From Chrysemys picta bellii (lineage: Eukaryota > Chordata > Testudines > Emydidae): DNA of 64,000 nucleotides. The position numbers and the translations under genes are program-made. The notes beneath the pieces were generated by a model that made no database searches, had not been told where the DNA came from, and saw only the letters and a list, made by a program, of their open reading frames with translations. How positions within the stretch are numbered: the stretch's first letter is position 1; each line of letters opens with the position of its first letter. Of this stretch, positions 54,521 through 64,000 are shown piece by piece. The stretch covers positions 18,586,824 to 18,650,823 of the forward strand of contig NC_088801.1 of assembly GCF_011386835.1 (NCBI RefSeq), in the 5' to 3' direction.

Positions 54521-54639
54521 CCCCATTGATGGAGCTACCATTGTTCAGGAAAGTGGTATTCTGACCAACAGAAAAGCCCCTTCCGGTATGTAGTTGTGTC
54601 TACGTTATGGTGATGTAGCTATGCTGGTGTAGCTTCTGT

Positions 54640-56530
54640 ACTATAGACCTACTCTTAAACAGGGTCTATGGACATCTCAAGAAGTCTGGGTTCACATAAC
54701 CATCTTGGAGGTAAGGATCATTTTGTCAAGCATATACAGTTTTCCTCCCAGCTCTGAAAGATCTGACGATTCAGGTCATGACAGACAACACTAGAACCAT
54801 GTTTTATATAAACAAACAAGAGAAGCAAGATTCTGTATCTGTCAAGGAGTGGTACATCTCTGGAACTACTGTATCTGTCACAAGATTACTGCACTAGCCA
54901 TAGATTTACTACAGTTGCAAATGGTATCCCCTCAGCAGACAGTTTGCAAATGACCTTGAATGTTCAATAAAGGGTACTATTACGCAAGATATAGTCATCA
55001 GGTAGGATCATCCAAACAAAGAGCTCGTTGCCACCAGTGAAAACAAATGTCTCAAGATCTGCTCCACAGAAGGGCAGACACAAGGCTCTCTCTCCTACAC
55101 ATTCCTGATCTCTGTCCCTAATGCATGCTTACCCTCCAATTCCATTTATCCCAAGAGTCATTGGGAAATTCAGATAAGGTATGGCCAGGATCATGATAGC
55201 ACCAGCATGATTGAGGTGGTTCTGGTTCTCTGACCCGAGGAAATCTCTGCAGTCAATCTCTGATCCAATTGCCTCTTTAATCAGATGTGGTATCTGAGAT
55301 GGCTGGATCCACTGTCCCTGAACCTCATGGCATGGATATTGACCAGTTAACATCAGTAAAGAGGACTTGTTCAGGTGAAGTACAGAACATTCTCATCCAC
55401 AGTAGAAAGGACTCTGCAAGGCTTATTTATTTTGTCAAGTGGAAGAGATTCATTATCTGGCCACACCACCCCTTGTCTCTGTTTCAAACTCAGATACCAG
55501 ATATACTGGGATTACCTTCTATTACTAAAGAACATTGGACCATCTGTGAGCTCCCTGTGGGTCCACTTAGCAGCCATATCTGCATCTGCCTTCCCTTTTA
55601 TGAGTATTCCTCATTTTCACACCTTACAGTAGCTAGATTCTTCAAAGGCCTCACGTGGCTATTTCCCTCAGTCAGCCTCCCCTTCCTTGAGATCTCAGAA
55701 TTCTGCTGACAGGTTTGACCTGGGTTGATGGGTTGCCTTTTTGAGCCACCTGCTATATGTTCTGTGTTCTCTCTCTCTCTCTCTCTCCATCAAAATGGTC
55801 TTTTTTTAGTAGCAATAATATCTGCCAAAAGGGTAGGAAGGATACAAGCTCTTATGGCAGAATCTACATACATGGTTTTTCATACAGATGTGGAATAACC
55901 TTGAGACCTCACCCAAAATTTTTGACAAAGGTAGTCTCAGACTTTGATCTCAGCCAAGTAATACAGCTGCCTGTTTTCTTTCCAGAGCCACATTCCAGGA
56001 GAGACTAAATTTCACTTCGTAGGTATTCTTACAGTGCTGTCCTTACCTTAAATCTATTTAGGTCTATCTCCCAGATTATTTGTAGTTTATGGAGTTAGGT
56101 CATATCAACACAGAGACTTCCTCATTGAATTTTTACAGGCATTAAGTTGTGCTATGAAATAGACAACTTCGACCCACCATTGAGTGTGTAGCTTCTTTGA
56201 GAAATGTTCCACTATTAGAAATACGTAGGGTATCTACTTGAGGTTCAGTGCATACGCTGACACAGCATTACTTCATAGAGGAAGCATCAGGCTCTGATCA
56301 ATGTTTAGGCAGGGCTGTTTTACCATCGTTGTTTTGTAAACTCCAAACACCTCCTGTGATCGAGGTGACTGTTTGTGCATCCCCCAACAGTGAAATAAAT
56401 AAATATAAATATAAATATAATCCTCAAAAGAAGAATCAGTTACTTACCTATATAATGTATATGGATGACACATCTCAAAGAATCCGTTACTGTCACTTAA
56501 ATAATTGTTTCGTATATTTCTCTTTGGAAA
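54640..56530 (+). mobile_element. Second DIRS fragment (RNase H to internal complementary region)
   Basis: RNase H piece at 54640-54840 (VMTDNTRTMFYINKQEKQD, in shifted frames); recombinase N-terminal part at 55350-55710 (SGEVQNILIHSRKDSARLIY, LWVHLAAISASAFPF); then ALMAESTYMVFHTDV at about 55845-55885 and LRPHPKFLTKVVSDF at 55907-55950. The end, ACCTATATAATGTATATGG...GACACATCTCAAAGAATCC at 56440-56480, looks like the terminal junction. It follows the other DIRS copy at about 120 bp, in the same direction. Stops throughout. Confidence 0.75.
55769..55788. repeat. (CT)n microsatellite
   Basis: About ten CT units in the DIRS recombinase remnant. Confidence 0.95.
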
Positions 56531-57171
56531 CTTGATTGTATAAAATTGGTCCCACGGGATCTCCGTGCTATACAGAGTGGTGTAATGACCACCTTCCCCT
56601 GGTGGCACCTGCCACCAAGTAGTTTCATGCAGCATAAACAAAGATAACTGGAATGTGCATTTTATCATTTTAATTTTAAGTGAATGTAGCCTTTATGCAA
56701 GGTATGGAGTTGAAATTTCTTTATCCCCAGAATAGATAAAATGTAAGACAGCAGCACTGCAGATACCAATGTATCTTAACCCTGACTTGGGGTACCATGA
56801 CACTAGAGGTAGGAGGGTGATCCAGTCTCTAATCCCAATTACGGTAGTTCTTGGCTCCTCTGCTGAGCCTGCAGACAATATCAATTGTAGTGATGGATTT
56901 TATTTTGTCAATATCTGTCCAGTAAGTACTTAGACTGAGTCCACCAACTTGCTGCACATAGACCCTAGGTGCCACATGCTAGACCACCTGAGGAAGTCAT
57001 GGACATATGCCCTTGTTTTTTGTGGTGTCCTCTTTTTATATTTGTTAGGTAAAAATTCAGAAGACTGCTATATTAAGTCAATACAAAGCAGTACCTAAAA
57101 TGGTTGGTCCTTATTTGCAGCAGCTTCCTCTGTGACATTAGCAGTGTGCCACTTGGATAATATAGCATTTA
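56531..57171. other. Intron, no feature seen
   Basis: Nothing recognisable before the LTR; CCCTA at 57172-57176 is its left target duplication. Confidence 0.5.
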
Positions 57172-57866
57172 CCCTATGTGACGTTGCACGCTATATGATT
57201 TTGTGAAAATATGCTAATGGGTGTGAATATAATCCAAAAGGTCTCTTGTAAGGTATCATTACGAAGCTTATAATCTACTAAGTGTGGTCATCCTATTTGT
57301 ATATATGTATCATTCTTGTATCTGAAACTAGAACTATGTAATATAACTGAGGGCCTATTGTATTTATGCAAAGTGTGGACCATTAATGGTGGTTTGGAAT
57401 CTTGATGGCTCCCATCAACCAGGACAATTGACTGTGGATGGCTCTGTTTGCTTGCAGGCCTTCCTGTGACTCAGGCTGGGAGGAATGAAGGCTTGGAGTC
57501 TTACAGTGACGTGATTATGTCACCTGAACTGGAATCCATCTTTAACCTGGTGCTTTTCCATTTAGAAGGAGGGGTGGGAACCCAGAGAGGGACAAAGGAT
57601 TCCCGCCTTGTGCAAAGCTATATTAGAGGGTGAAACAGAACAAAGGGGGCTGCAATCATGAGAAATCCCCTAGCTACCACCTGCACTGGAACAAGGGCTG
57701 TACCAGGGGAAAGGATTGTGCCCGGACTAGGAAGGCGTCCAGTCTGTGATAGAAGCTTATTGAAACATCTGAGGGTGAGATTTTATCTGTATTCAGTTTT
57801 CTTACTCTATTAGGCATAGACATACATGTTTTGTTTTATTTTATTTTGCTTGGTAATTCACTTTGT

Positions 57867-58480
57867 TCATAGAATCATAGAATATCAAGGTTGGAAGGGA
57901 CCTCAGGAGGTCATCTAGTCCAACCCCCTGCTCAAAGCAGGACCAATCCCCAACTAAATCATCCCAGCCAGGGCTTCGTCAAGCCTGACCTTAAAAACCT
58001 CTAAGGAAGGAGATTCCACCACCTCCCTAGGTAAGCCATTCCAGTGCTTCATCACTCTCCTAGTGAAAAAGTTTTTCCTAATATCCAACCTAAACCTCCC
58101 CCACTGCAACTTGAGACCATTACTCCTTGTTCTGTCATCAGGTACCACTGAGACCAGTCTAGATCCATCCTCTTTGGAACCCCCTTTCAGGTAGTTGAAA
58201 GCAGCTATCAAATCCCCCCTCATTCTTCTCTTCTGCAGACTAAACAATTCCAGTTCTCTCAGCCTCTCCTCATAAGTCATGTGCTCCAGCCCCCTAATCA
58301 TTTTTGTTGCCTCTGCTGGACTCTTTCCAATTTTTCCACATCCTTCTTGCAGTGTGGGCCCAAAACTGGACACAGTACTCCAGATGAGGCCTCACCAATG
58401 CCAAATAGAAGGGAATGATCACGTCTCTCGATCTGCTGGCAATGCCTCTACTTATACAGCCCATATACAAGAGGGCGAAC
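57867..58480 (-). mobile_element. CR1 LINE 3' fragment inserted in the LTR
   Basis: On the - strand it ends in the CR1 terminal octamer, repeated (ATTCTATGATTCTATG, 57886-57871). It starts abruptly near 58480, a 5' truncation typical of target-primed insertion. It holds the C-terminal end of ORF2. Confidence 0.92.
57954..58373 (-). pseudogene. CR1 ORF2 C-terminal end, truncated
   Basis: Reads [59 protein letters not shown] and ends LDEALAGMI: the C-terminal domain after the reverse transcriptase. A frameshift near 58350-58370 joins it to the preceding [14 protein letters not shown] segment in another frame. Well preserved but cannot act alone. Confidence 0.88.
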
Positions 58481-58935
58481 AATTTGAGTTTATCCCGTAT
58501 AAGCGTTATACAGGGTAAAATGGATTTATTTTGGGTTTGGACCCCATTGGGAGCTGGGCATCTGAGTGTTGGAGAAGGACCACTTCTTAAGCTGTTTTCA
58601 GTTAAGCCTGCAGCTGTTGGGGGACGTATTTCAGACTTGGGTCTGTGTTTGTAGCAGGTTAGTGTGTCTGGCCCAAACCAGGCAGGGTTCTTAAGTCCCA
58701 AGATGCCAGGGAAAATGGGCTTAGAGGTAGTCCCAGCACATCAGCTGGCAGTTCCCAAGGGATTTTCTGTGATCCATCCCGTCACACCCTACCAAACTGA
58801 GAATTAACACGTTACTTTTAATTGTATTGTTTAATAGCTTCAATTTTATTTGTATTATGAAGTTTTTAATAACTATAAAACAGCTTTCCAATGAGCTGTT
58901 TCTTGTTTTTTTTCAAATATTTGTGGTTTACATTT

Positions 58936-58975
58936 GTGATACAGACTAACACGGCTACCACTCTGAAACCTGTCA
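58936..58975. mobile_element. Terminal scrap of the fold-back (Penelope-like) family
   Basis: GATACAGACTAACACGGCTACC, then ACTCTGAAACCTGTCAG equals the outer terminal segment of the insertions at 20683-20884 and, inverted, 31113-31331. The arms are absent. Its right edge is 60 bp from the mir-128-1 hairpin. Confidence 0.75.
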
Positions 58976-59034
58976 GAAAATATTGTAACTGAAGCGTATT
59001 TGTTTAATGTTGTGGAATGGTTTGGCCTTTTTTG

Positions 59035-59116
59035 TGAGCTGTTGGATTCGGGGCCGTAACACTGTCTGAGAGGGTTACATTTCTCACAGTGAACCGGTCT
59101 CTTTTTCAGCTGCTTC
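59035..59116 (+). ncRNA. MIR128-1: mir-128-1 microRNA precursor
   Basis: An 82-nt hairpin inside the R3HDM1 intron, same strand as the gene. The 3p arm at 59084-59104 begins TCACAGTGAACCGGTCTC, the miR-128 mature sequence with seed CACAGTG. The 5p arm is at 59049-59071. Compared with the human precursor (from memory) I see two substitutions: A instead of G at 59059 in the 5p arm and G instead of T at about 59074 near the loop; neither touches the 3p product. miR-128 is a brain-enriched regulator; processing from the host intron by Drosha and Dicer is the known route. Confidence 0.97.
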
Positions 59117-60478
59117 CTCGCTTCCTTTGAAAGGGGTTTTCTGTGTGTTTGACTTATATGCTGCCTTTTAATCAAATAGTTTACAACCTGCTTGTCCAAA
59201 ATGTGTCATGAACATAAAAAAACTTTAGGAAGATGGTGCTTCAGCTAATCGAGGAAGTGACTCATGTCAGCGGGGCTAACTGTGATTTGTCTAAGAGGGA
59301 GTTAAAACCAGCCTCTGCTGTACAACCTCTAACTCTGAAGATTACCACTAGTTATTATTTGTCTGAATTTTTCTAACCATGTTTTTTTCTTAATTTTTTT
59401 CAATGAAAGTAACATTTATCTCTTTTAATGTGTTTTTCTGCATTAAGTGGAGTTCTAGGTGCCATAAACAAGATTCTATTTAAGCTAACAGATAAAATAT
59501 TATTGTTAATTAAATTGCTGAGCAAATATTATGAAGTATATATTCTTTTATTGTAGCTGCTAGTTCAGAATATTTTTGAAAATAAAACCATCTGTTCCAG
59601 CAGGTGCAACCTTTTTCTGCTGAGTGCTGCATTTCTGTCATGCCACTTCCTATGCCGAGGTGGAATAGTAAAGCTAAAAATAGAACTTTTTTTTTAACTC
59701 TCTGGGGAACCTTCTTAGCAATCAATTTATATTGTCCTAGTTATTCTCTCAGCTTGCAAAATTAATTGTCTCTCTTTCTGGAAGTGCAGAAGAGACTGAA
59801 AAATATTCACAGCTACATTGCAGTTGCTTGGAAACGAGAATTTTAGTTTGCAGCACTATTGATTGCATCCATCATATCCTGTAGCTTCAATATTAATACA
59901 GTTACTCACAGTATACTGCTTTTTAGGTGCCTTACATCATCTAGTAACTGAATAAATTGAGGCATGTCATTTATTTAAAAAAAATCTGTAAGGATAGTTA
60001 AGGGATGGGAAGTTTATATATAGTTCCGAATCACAGATTTCTTCATATTAAATAAAACTGTAAGTGCTGTCTTGGGAAGTCCCTTAATATTGATTCAAAG
60101 TATAAATTAAATGGCATTGATATGACAAGTTGAAAATATTTATGTGCAGTGCCTGTCTTGTATTTTGAATCTAATGCACAGATATACTGTCTAGATTGTT
60201 TCTTTAATAATAGAACTAAGATTCAGCTGCATAATTTTCGGAAGCTAATATCCTAATATACTGACTGTCCTATCACATTCAGATTTCAGTGCTGCTCCTT
60301 TTCACAAACCGGCTAAAACCAATTTACAGTGTTAATTCAAATGGCTGATAATACTCTGAATATTTCTTAATCATTTTTGTGTTTATCTCATGCCCTTTTG
60401 TGATCTTTCTAAATGAATACATGTTTGTGTTAATTGCAGTTTTTGTATATGAACTACATTATGCTGCTTTTATCCTAG
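59117..60478. other. Intron downstream of mir-128-1, no feature seen
   Basis: AT-rich intron without recognisable repeats. Pyrimidine-rich TGCTGCTTTTATCCTAG at 60462-60478 could serve as a splice acceptor. Confidence 0.45.
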
Positions 60479-60715
60479 GAAGAGTCCGAATTAATTGATG
60501 TGCTATGTTCATGTATTGATCAAAAACATTTTGGTGCTAGTAAGAAACCAAAACCCAACTCGAGTGGCATAGTGGGGACAAGTTCTATGGAAACTTCACC
60601 CACATATGCATGCCAGTATAGTTCGGTCATGACATGCCCCAATTGCAATGCAGTATTTGGCTTTGCTTTTCACACAGAGAATGTCAGTTACCAGGATGCG
60701 GGCAGTCAGACCTAG
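60479..60715 (+). CDS. Possible unrecognised terminal exon, 78 codons plus stop
   Basis: I do not recognise this protein. An open frame starts exactly after an acceptor-like site (TTTTATCCTAG; that same TAG is an in-frame stop) and reads EESELIDVLCSCIDQKHF, then Ser/Lys-rich sequence, CPNCNAVFGFAF and ends DAGSQT-stop at 60713-60715. Cys pairs (CSC, CPNC) hint at a metal-binding fold. There is no early ATG; the first is at about 60587. Its phase 0 suits splicing from R3HDM1 exons ending at 41475, 43150 or 47364, but not from the one ending at 48098. It could be an alternative R3HDM1 last exon, part of a retrocopy, or chance. Confidence 0.35.
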   Translation, partial: EESELIDVLCSCIDQKHFGASKKPKPNSSGIVGTSSMETSPTYACQYSSVMTCPNCNAVFGFAFHTENVSYQDAGSQT

Positions 60716-61186
60716 TGTCTAAAGTCAGAGTCTAGTGGTTAAAGCTGGAGTGAGGCAAGGCAGGAGTAACAACCATGGTTTTCCTGTAAACATTCATTTA
60801 AATCCGTTCTTTTAACAGCTATCATTTGTGCTCTTTCCCCTGTACAGGGGTGGCCAACCTAAGCCTGAGAAGGAGCCAGAATTTACCAATGTACATTGCC
60901 AAAGAGCCACAGTAATACATCAGCAGCGCCCATCATCTCCCCCTCCCCTCGGCCCCTGCTCCCAGCACCTCCCCCTCACTCCCCACACCTCCCAATCAGC
61001 TGTTTTGTGGCGTGCAGGAGACTCTGGGGAGGGGTGAAGGCACAGCATGCTCAGGGGAGGGGGTGGGAAGGGGTGGAGGGCCTGTGGCAGAGCCAGGGGT
61101 TGAGCAGTGAGCATCCCCCAGCACATTGGAAAGTTGGCGCCTGTAGCTCCAGCCCTCAAGTCAGTGCCTATACAAGGAGCCGCATA

Positions 61187-63240
61187 CAGTGGACAGAGGT
61201 GACAGAGCTTGGGTGACAGAGAGTGAGATGTAGATGAAGTGATTGGCTCTGGTTCAGCTCGAGAAGTTGATTGTGTAGGCTCATCTGCTGCTGGTTGTTT
61301 TTCCTTGAAAAACATGATGATCGGCAACGGTTGCTGTTGTCTTTTGAGCTGCTTAAACATTTCTTGATACGGTCTCAAATCGTCCGTAATACTACGCGTG
61401 ATTTTGAGGCTTCGTTCCATAGAGGGGTCGTATTCAGAAATTAAATCATTTGAAGTGTTTCACTGCTTGGAACACTTCAGCAAATTTATGAAGCTTTCAA
61501 CTTGCTGGCTCTTCCTGTTAGTCATCTTCGTCTTCTGTAGACAATTTTATCAGTTCCTCTAATTCTTCGTTAGTCAAGGTTTCTCTGTGGCTCTCAATTA
61601 ATTCTTCAATTTCTTCCTCAAGGATGTCAACGAAGCCATCACCATCCACTTGCCTGGCCACCTGAATAATGCGTTTCACTTCTTTGTCAATGGTCGGGAA
61701 ACCCTTACAATCATTCACACATTCTCCATAGGTTTTGCCAACATGCATTGACTGTTTCAGGCTTGATTGCATCCATTGCCTATTTAATATAAGTGATGCA
61801 ATCGGCAGTGTTGAAGGACTTTCAGCACTCCATCACATTAAGATTGGGATCAGCATCCATCGTGCTACGTATCCATGAGAACATAAACCTTGTGTACATG
61901 GCCTTGAAACAGCGAATCACGCCTTGGTTGAGACGTTGGAGGATGGAGGTGGTATTGGGGGGGAGAAAAAGACGACTTCAACGTTATGTGCAAACCGGAG
62001 TGCTGCAGGGTGGCCAGGAGCATTGTCTACGATCAGCAACACTTTAAAGTCAAATCCTTTCTCTTCGAGGTACCACTTGACCTCCGAAATGAAACACTTG
62101 TGGAACCAATCCAGAAATAATGCTGCCGTCACCCAAGCCTTTTTATTTGATTGCCAGAACACAGGCAGGAGGTTTTTGTTCTTGCCTTTTAGGGCACTGG
62201 GATTTATAGCCCAGTAGAGCAAGCCCGGCTTTATTAAATGTCCAGCCACATTGCCACAAAACAATACAGTCACACAGTCTATAGCTGCTTTGAAGCCAGG
62301 GGCTTGTCTTTCTGATTTTGAAATGTAAGTGCGGTTGGGCATTTTTTTTTTCCAGAAGAGCCCAGTCTCGTCAGCATTAAAATCTTGTTCCAGAAGATTG
62401 CCCTTTTCTTCTATGATTTTCTTTAATTGTTCAGGGTAGGCTTTTGCTGCCTCTTCATCGGCAGATGCAGCTTCACCAGTAGTCTGCACGTTTTTGAGGT
62501 TGAAGCACTTCCTAAAACTGTTAAGCCAACCTTGGCTGGCTTTGAATTCCTTCTTATCAGAAGGCTGTCGCTCTTTGGCAGGAGGTTTGAACAGTGCATA
62601 GAGGCTAAGAGCCTTTTCTCGCAACGTGTTGCCATCGATAGGCACACGTTTACGGTTTATGTCTTCAAGCCATAAGTTTAATGCCTTTTCAGTCTTCACT
62701 AAAGTCTTATCACACACCTGGCTCGTCACCTTAGCAGTTATTGGAGCACTTGATGCCACGGCTTGACGTATTTCTCTCTCTTGGATCTTGATGGCACGGA
62801 TGCTAGATTCATTGTGGCCATATTTACGCGCCACATTGGAGACCGACATACCGTCTCTCAATAAGTCCAACACAGCCAGTTTTTCCTCCAGCGTTGGAAC
62901 AGATCGCTGTTTCTTCAGTTGAGCACCAGCTGAAGTAGTTGGCTTGCGTTTAGGGGCCATGTACAAAAAAATATGTATCTTTAAACACTAGAATCACACT
63001 CAGCGCAGCAAAATGCTCACATTATGAGAGGCACGCGGGAACTGAGACCAACTGAGGGAACAGCAGATTCATGTCTCCATCTCACGCTCACTCTGGGGCA
63101 TACACTCATTGGGTGGAACCGCCCACACTATTTACAGGTATCTTGTTGTTTTTGTTTTTCTTTTTCTTTTTCTTTTTTTTTGCCGAGCGCATATAGTTGA
63201 ATTCGCGTAAGTTAAATGCGCATATGATGCGACTCACCTA
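61187..63240 (-). mobile_element. Tigger (pogo) transposon nested in the hAT element
   Basis: A Tc1/mariner-superfamily element of about 2.05 kb inserted at TA (61185-61186 and 63241-63242). The transposase reads on the - strand. The end at 63240, read inward, is TAGGTGAGTCGCATCATATG. The other end, CAGTGGACAGAGGTGACAGA, does not pair well with it, so one terminal repeat is degraded or replaced. Confidence 0.75.
61518..62966 (-). pseudogene. Tigger transposase, frameshifted
   Basis: DDE transposase of the pogo/Tigger group, broken. An uninterrupted 349-codon frame (62966-61917; probable true start MAPKRK at 62960) holds a CENP-B-type N-terminal helix-turn-helix (EEKLAVLDLLRDGMSVSNVA), a second Tc5-type DNA-binding part (WLEDINRKRVPIDGN; GWLNSFRKCF), and the first two catalytic Asp: D199 in FNADETGLFWKK and D314 in LLIVDNAPGHP. 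A shift follows in a homopolymer-rich spot (about 61963-61978). In the restored phase the third catalytic position reads LNQGVI, with Asn where the family has Asp (MDQGVI). In-frame stops follow near 61825 and 61780. The C-terminal acidic end, EELIKLSTEDEDD, stops at 61518. Confidence 0.88.
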
Positions 63241-63302
63241 TATTAACTTCTGAAGAGCCACATGTGACTCCAGAGCCACAGGTTGGCCACCCCGTCCTAG
63301 TA

Positions 63303-63640
63303 GAAAGCAAGTCCACCTTGAGCCCTTGTCTGACACTTGCTCCTTTTGTTGTGGGTCTAAGTTGGGGGAAAAACATCATTTTATGTGGTCAGTTATGGTC
63401 ACAGGTGCAGTGTTTTGATTTTTCGGGGAAGGTTCTCTTTGCGGGACAGAAATATAAGAGTTCTGTCCCCAATGCTTGATCGCATTCATCATGAAGTTAC
63501 TATATTTCATGAAATATGTTGATTTGAATTGGTTTCCATCGAATCTTGTTGACACTTTAAACAAAAATGAGTGCTTTTATTAATCTGATCTCAGTTGTTG
63601 TCCTTTAGAAATTGTTATTTTAATTTAAAATATGTATTGG
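63303..63640. other. Intron, no feature seen
   Basis: No exon or repeat ends visible. Confidence 0.45.
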
Positions 63641-64000
63641 AATATGGAAATTGCCATGCTAGTTTGCACTCAGTATTTGTCTAGTCCAGCATCCTGTCTC
63701 CAACAGTGATCAACACCAGATGCTTCAGAAGAAGGTTCAAGAAACCCTGCAGTTACACCGGTGTGGAATAATCTCTCCTCCCACATTAGATTTCTTCCTC
63801 ATATTTCTTCCAAAATTTGTTAACAAGAATATCCAGAGCTACAATACTTAATGCTATCTATATAATTATCTAGTCCCTTTTTGAGTGTTGCTGAGTTTTT
63901 TGGCCTCCCAGCATCCTCTGGCAATGAGTTCCACCATTTAATTATGCATTGTGTGAAAAAGGATTTCTTTTTATCAATTTTGAATCTGCCACCTTTTAAA
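63640..64000 (-). mobile_element. CR1-type LINE 3' fragment, cut by window edge
   Basis: On the - strand it reads like a CR1 ORF2 C-terminal/3' region: AAAAGGTGGCAGATTCAAAA, then a segment like CACACAATGCATAATTAAATGG and GGAACTCATTGCCAGAGG. It continues past the right edge. Confidence 0.6.

Larger units (their letters stand above)
57177..58796. mobile_element. Solo LTR with perfect CCCTA duplication, split by a CR1 insertion
   Basis: Begins TGTGACGTTGCACG and ends CCATCCCGTCACA, so the outer six bases are inverted (TGTGAC/GTCACA). CCCTA flanks both sides (57172-57176 and 58797-58801). Without the nested CR1 piece (about 57867-58480) the LTR is about 1.0 kb. No viral genes are present, so it is a solo LTR of an endogenous retrovirus-like element, orientation undecided. 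It lies 239 bp upstream of the mir-128-1 hairpin. Confidence 0.88.
60845..63294. mobile_element. hAT-type element, split by a Tigger insertion
   Basis: Left end CAGGGGTGGCCAACCTAAGC and, inverted, right end CGGGGTGGCCAACCTGTGGC: matching hAT-type terminal repeats. The left part is 60845-61186 (GC-rich, non-coding) and the right part 63241-63294. The flanking 8-mers CCCCTGTA (60837-60844) and TCCTAGTA (63295-63302) match only in part. Confidence 0.7.

Noticed and set aside
60828..61420. A 166-residue open frame on the - strand (61420-60920)
   Set aside because: Its start lies in the Tigger 3' region and it runs on into the non-coding hAT part; only the first third resembles a Tigger C-terminal tail.

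Overview
This is vertebrate nuclear DNA, most probably from a turtle (inferred). It holds a stretch of the R3H/SUZ-domain gene R3HDM1 on the + strand, split into 16 small coding exons with GT-AG introns and consistent codon phase. Introns fill nearly all of the rest and are packed with transposable elements. The gene call is anchored by the protein sequence (R3H motif RxxxH in exon 23930-24070, SUZ region in 28129-28443, Gln/Pro-rich tail) and by a near-perfect mir-128-1 hairpin at 59035-59116. In other vertebrates that microRNA lies in an R3HDM1 intron on the same strand. The N-terminal exons and everything after the exon ending at 48098 lie outside the window. The exons shown sum to 1933 nt, about 644 codons. 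The turtle call rests on abundant CR1 LINEs, DIRS retrotransposons, Tigger and hAT elements and MIR SINEs together; birds and crocodilians are not known for this mix.

Layout. 1-2.9 kb: a CR1 LINE on the - strand with an intact ORF1 (zinc finger plus SGNH esterase) and a stop-free ORF2 running off the left edge. 3-5.8 kb: DNA-transposon remnants, the first two visible exons, and a fold-back insertion. 6.3-8.5 kb: an internally deleted DIRS element (gag-like region and terminal structures only) with a nearly identical 315-bp tandem duplication. 9-13 kb: two old CR1 pieces around a hAT element. 14.7-15.5 kb: a GC-rich hAT element. 17-28.5 kb: exons for the R3H and SUZ domains, a second fold-back insertion, and a probable solo LTR (24957-26080). 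29-33.3 kb: a CR1 copy that later received a palindromic hAT element, a third fold-back element and a Tigger-type element. 33.3-48.1 kb: the Ser-rich and Gln/Pro-rich exons, with several MITEs between them. 48.5-56.5 kb: a complete but decayed DIRS element (inverted terminal repeats, gag, RT, RNase H, tyrosine recombinase, internal complementary region), then part of a second one. 57.2-58.8 kb: a solo LTR with a perfect CCCTA duplication, holding a CR1 insertion. 59.0 kb: mir-128-1. 60.5 kb: a short open segment that could be an unrecognised terminal exon. 60.8-63.3 kb: a hAT element with a broken Tigger transposon nested in it. 63.6 kb to the end: another CR1 tail.

How it works together. The host content is one transcription unit: R3HDM1 pre-mRNA yields an RNA-binding R3H/SUZ protein, and its intron transcript carries the miR-128 precursor. 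All else looks like mobile-element sediment. The most unusual part is a set of three short fold-back insertions (5551-5768, 20683-20884, 31113-31331). Each is flanked by an 11-14 bp direct repeat, and each carries a hammerhead-ribozyme-like core, as expected of Penelope-like retroelement ends.
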